A stretch of 9,423 bases of DNA from an uncultured Lachnospiraceae bacterium (GTDB lineage Bacteria > Bacillota > Clostridia > Lachnospirales > Lachnospiraceae), in the NCBI GenBank assembly GCA_934359535.1, contig CAKRLN010000080.1:1-9423 (forward strand), given 5' to 3'. How positions within the stretch are numbered: the first letter of the stretch is position 1; each line of letters opens with the position of its first letter. Under the pieces are notes generated by a model, which was not told the DNA's origin, searched no databases, and saw only the letters and a list, made by a program, of their open reading frames with translations. This document shows, piece by piece, positions 6,946-9,423 of the stretch. The position numbers and the translations under genes are program-made.

Positions 6946-9198
6946 TTACTGTGTAATTGTTGCACGACCTAATAAGGTACGGTCAATACGGGCAAAATCT
7001 GCAATTGAAACCTTGCCGTCCCGGTTTGCATCCGCTGCCTCTAAGTATGCTCCATTTAAGTTCACAATATGAAGCAGATAACGGTTCAGCCTTGCAAAAT
7101 CCGCGATGGAAACGCTGCCGTCTCCATTGACATCTCCATAAATGACAATGTCATACGTCTTTGTCAGCGTTCCATTTACATACACGGCAAGCTTGTTTCC
7201 GGTTCCGACATTACCGGTATTCTCGGAGCCATCCGCCTTTAAGATCTTTACCGTACAGCCAGATGCCTGGATACCGCCAAGCACCGTCGATGACGCTGTC
7301 TTTGGCTGGATTCCGGTCACATACGTTCCAATCTTATAGGTGGATGAGGTTACGGAATAGTCTGAGCTACTGTTTCCGTTAGGATTGCTTCCGTTATTAC
7401 CACTGTTATTGCCACCGGAGGACTCTCTTGCGATTGTGATTGTATACGTTCTTGTCTGTCCGCTTTCCGATGTACAGTTAATCTGGAAAACGTTATTTCC
7501 AGTATTTAAGGCAAAGGTTCCGGTTCCACTCACCTTCGAGCTTCCAGCAACCGCAGCTGCGGAAATCGTAACTGAACCAACACCTGCACCTGCAACGATC
7601 GAATAATTTGTTGTATTTCCGTTAAAGCCCGGTGTTAAGGAAAGTCCGGAAACAGAAAGACTCTTCAGGTAATTGTTCGGGTTGCCGGTATCTGCAAACG
7701 TTACTGCTCCGTCCGGCATATTCTGGTATACCGGAATCCGGAAGTTGAATGCCTGTGTTTTGTCGGAATATCCGGCTGCCTGCGTCTTCGCCTCCGACAT
7801 CGGTGCCATGACGTTTGTCATATACTGATGGCTGTAGAGGGCACTTTTATTGACTACATTGAATTTTTCAAAATAGATCGTATCCTGCCCTTTTGAAATA
7901 TAGGATTTGCCAAGTAACTGTGCTCCTCCGTAAATGGATTTGTAACGGCTGCTCCAGCCCTGGCGCTTCGCATAGGCAAGTCCGTTCTGTGTGATGGAAC
8001 CGGATGATGTCGTATATGCACCGACATTAAAATAGTTGTAATATCCCTCATATCCCTTATAATTTCCAGAGATCAGACTGCTTGTTCCGCTTCCCTGCTC
8101 CTGGCGTACCCTTGACGCAAGATGATAAGGGCTGATTCCAAGCTGTTTTCCAATATCCATAAAGGTCTGTGCATAATTTAAGGTGCTTCCATCCGAATCA
8201 CGCACATCATTTGCCATAAAGGTGTTTCCAATCACGGATTTTACCCCGCTTATATTCTGCGTTGCATTATAGCTCAAATCCTCAAACATAAAGATATATG
8301 TCTCATTTAAGAAATTCCGCGGATCCATGCAATAGGCGATATAAGAGGAATTTGCTGCCACCCAGGTTGTTCCATCTAAGGCAGTCCAGCTGTTCGTATT
8401 CCAGTTATAAGCACCGCCCTCTGTCGATTTTCTGGAATCATCGTAAGAATTATGTACAAGGTTACGCCCCAGAATGCTCTCATTGGAAACTGCAGTATTC
8501 CAGTCCAGACCGGTCTGTACCGCTTCAAACGTCCAGTTCGGATATTTCTGGTGCAGCTGTGTCAGTGCCGTCGTATAGCTTGCTGGAAATCCCGCATTGA
8601 CAAGCTGTGTCACATAGTCCGCGTCCGTTACCGTCTGCGATATTTTTACATATTCACCGTACACCCATCCGGTATAATTCTGTCCGCCTGCGGAAAGTGA
8701 TACATTATACCAGGTTGCACCGTTTACGGTTGTCTGCCCCAAAATCTGTAATGCCTGTCCGGTATCCACATGGCAGAGCACCTGCGTGCCACTTGTTCCT
8801 GCCGCGTTCCGGACTGCCACATAAATTCCGTTGATTGTTCCGGAGGTCGTCCCAGAGGCGGTATCTCCGGAAATCTGAAGCAGATCGCCTCTTACATATC
8901 CGGTAATCTTCTTCCCGGAAGCATTCACATACTCGACCTGATACCAGGTTCCATCTGCTCCTTCCTCCTGACCAATTACAGTAAGAGGTGTTGCATTTTT
9001 CAATTTTCCAAGCGACTGGGAAGAGGTTGTTGCCTTCTGTCTTAAATTCACGGTTGAATCCGAGGAACACGAAATGGATGCCGCCTTTGTATCATACGCA
9101 TAGACGCGCATGTTATAATTTCCAGACCCGAATGCCAGCACTGCTGCCATCGCTACTGCGGTAATTGTCTGAAGGATTCTTTTCCCTGACTTTTTCAT
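6946..9198 (-). CDS. Secreted N-acetylglucosaminidase with SH3, cadherin-like and dockerin domains
   Basis: The 750-residue product is a probable peptidoglycan hydrolase (endo-beta-N-acetylglucosaminidase, GH73-like). A signal peptide ends near VYA/YD (about 34). Two bacterial SH3 domains follow (about 40-102 and 112-177; VNLRQ and AVRNAAG signatures, GYV/GWV strands), likely wall-binding. The catalytic domain covers about 185-490; E357 in RVRQEQGSG is the probable acid and YNYFNVGAY (378-386) matches the family's aromatic loop. A PF12733-like cadherin domain (500-582), a Gly/Asn/Ser linker and a beta module (604-676) lead to a type I dockerin (679-734) with two calcium loops, DVNGDGSVSIAD and DANRDGKVSIAD, carrying Asp1, Asn3, Asp5, Ser9 and Asp12. 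The ATG at 9198 is preferred over 9234: AGGTGA lies 4 nt upstream and the signal peptide then begins at residue 1. It probably heads the operon with the surface gene 28 bp downstream. Confidence 0.95.
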   Translation of the reverse strand: MKKSGKRILQTITAVAMAAVLAFGSGNYNMRVYAYDTKAASISCSSDSTVNLRQKATTSSQSLGKLKNATPLTVIGQEEGADGTWYQVEYVNASGKKITGYVRGDLLQISGDTASGTTSGTINGIYVAVRNAAGTSGTQVLCHVDTGQALQILGQTTVNGATWYNVSLSAGGQNYTGWVYGEYVKISQTVTDADYVTQLVNAGFPASYTTALTQLHQKYPNWTFEAVQTGLDWNTAVSNESILGRNLVHNSYDDSRKSTEGGAYNWNTNSWTALDGTTWVAANSSYIAYCMDPRNFLNETYIFMFEDLSYNATQNISGVKSVIGNTFMANDVRDSDGSTLNYAQTFMDIGKQLGISPYHLASRVRQEQGSGTSSLISGNYKGYEGYYNYFNVGAYTTSSGSITQNGLAYAKRQGWSSRYKSIYGGAQLLGKSYISKGQDTIYFEKFNVVNKSALYSHQYMTNVMAPMSEAKTQAAGYSDKTQAFNFRIPVYQNMPDGAVTFADTGNPNNYLKSLSVSGLSLTPGFNGNTTNYSIVAGAGVGSVTISAAAVAGSSKVSGTGTFALNTGNNVFQINCTSESGQTRTYTITIARESSGGNNSGNNGSNPNGNSSSDYSVTSSTYKIGTYVTGIQPKTASSTVLGGIQASGCTVKILKADGSENTGNVGTGNKLAVYVNGTLTKTYDIVIYGDVNGDGSVSIADFARLNRYLLHIVNLNGAYLEAADANRDGKVSIADFARIDRTLLGRATITQ
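6992..7133 (-). repeat. Duplicated dockerin calcium-loop coding segments
   Basis: Two related segments of about 40 bp, at roughly 6992-7031 and 7094-7133, share most of their bases (gcaaaatc-gc-at-gaaac-ttgccgtc pattern) and lie about 102 bp, or 34 codons, apart. They encode the two calcium-binding loops plus the helices SIADFARLNRYLL and SIADFARIDRTLL. This is the normal internal duplication of type I dockerins, and its good conservation suggests the domain is functional. Confidence 0.8.
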
Positions 9199-9225
9199 TC
9201 GTTCACCTTCCTTCTTAAATTCTGC

Positions 9226-9270
9226 AAAAGACACCGGCTGTATGCTCCCACAGAGTCATTTGCCGGTGTC
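9226..9270 (-). terminator. Leader hairpin before the glucosaminidase gene (terminator or attenuator)
   Basis: On the minus strand GACACCGGC... (9270-9262) pairs perfectly over 9 bp with GCCGGTGTC (9238-9230), followed by TTTT (9229-9226) and then GCAG. Inside the 23-nt loop CTGT and ACAG can form a short extra stem under GGGAGCAT. The upstream flank is AAAAGGGG. The structure ends only about 28 nt before the ATG. It could terminate an unseen upstream gene, but no promoter fits between it and the ribosome site. Transcripts for the surface operon must therefore pass through it, which points to attenuation or a structured leader. It does not match a riboswitch class I recognise. Confidence 0.5.
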
Positions 9271-9289
9271 CCCCTTTTCCAACTTGTAT

Positions 9290-9421
9290 GTACTTAGGCA
9301 TTTACGAAACTCTCCCAAACTTACTACTACATGTACTATAAGCACAAATAACAGCAGGCACGCTCTCGCTGCTCATCGCTGGCAACGGTACATAAGCGGC
9401 TAAAAAACACCCGCTAAGTAC
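9290..9421. repeat. 132-bp MITE-like or structured repeat with inverted ends
   Basis: The segment begins GTACTTAGGC (9290 on) and ends GCTAAGTAC (to 9421), so its ends are inverted copies of GTACTTAG. It contains no plausible reading frame. It includes a CAGCAGGC/GCTGCTC region able to fold, a TACATGTA palindrome near the middle, and a large hairpin at its right end. The compact size, inverted ends and lack of coding potential resemble a miniature inverted-repeat element or an interspersed structured repeat, and I have the impression of similar sequences in Lachnospiraceae. That impression is not a search result. The right end coincides almost with the window edge, so the true boundary may lie beyond it. 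Confidence 0.45.
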
Positions 9422-9423
9422 CG
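9386..9423. other. Strong hairpin at the window edge
   Basis: CGGTAC (9386-9391) pairs with GTACCG (9418-9423) and AGCGG (9395-9399) pairs with CCGCT (9411-9415). They are separated by a small ATA/AA internal loop and capped by an 11-nt A-rich loop. The fold is equally stable on either strand. There is no U-run after it in the visible orientation. It overlaps the CTAAGTAC end of the 132-bp segment and may continue past the window. It could be the 3' terminator of the unseen upstream gene or a subterminal structure of the repeat. Confidence 0.6.

Noticed and set aside
9199..9300. Cyclic-di-GMP-I or another known riboswitch in the leader of the surface operon
   Set aside because: The GGCAAA-like string is suggestive, but the tetraloop receptor and the second helix with the conserved core are absent; the region is explained by a single hairpin.
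9320..9345. -10-like TATAGT box on the minus strand in the 132-bp element
   Set aside because: No acceptable -35 hexamer is found 16-18 bp upstream.
1..9423. CRISPR array, transposase, phage or toxin-antitoxin genes
   Set aside because: No spaced identical repeats and no reading frame with such features was found on either strand.

Overview
The window looks like a stretch of a Lachnospiraceae-type Firmicutes (Clostridia) chromosome, close to Roseburia or Agathobacter in flavour. The grounds are moderate G+C, strong AGGAGG-type ribosome sites, a ClpC/RadA housekeeping pair, a dockerin-bearing wall hydrolase, PF12733 cadherin-like domains and a small orphan protein that I recall only from that family. 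Every gene lies on the minus strand, so transcription runs from high to low coordinates. The genus is an inference from protein style, not a database result.

In transcription order: (1) 9423-9199 is a gene-free leader. It holds a 132-bp segment bounded by GTACTTAG/CTAAGTAC inverted ends (9290-9421), which contains a strong hairpin, and then a second hairpin (9230-9270) directly upstream of the first gene. (2) 9198-6946 encodes a secreted N-acetylglucosaminidase with two SH3 domains, a GH73-like catalytic domain, a cadherin-like domain and a C-terminal type I dockerin. (3) 6917-4698, 28 bp downstream, encodes a membrane-anchored surface protein with a cohesin-like N-terminal domain, a cadherin-like domain, one membrane segment and a very acidic cytoplasmic tail containing a 17-residue repeat. 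(4) 4672-2228 is clpC, only 25 bp further on with no terminator between. (5) 2066-1653 is a small acidic orphan protein with an excellent promoter of its own. (6) 1551-169 is radA. (7) 74-4 is tRNA-Trp(CCA), with its own promoter just after radA.

The clpC - orphan - radA - tRNA-Trp part is ordinary housekeeping: a stress AAA+ unfoldase, a recombination ATPase and a tRNA. The accessory part is the surface pair. A wall hydrolase ending in a dockerin sits next to a membrane protein beginning with a cohesin-like fold, which suggests a two-component device for docking an autolysin at the cell surface. The pair appears to be transcribed together with clpC. No ctsR-mcsA-mcsB genes and no CtsR operator are visible in front of clpC, so its regulation may differ from the Bacillus model. 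No transposase, CRISPR array or phage gene is visible.
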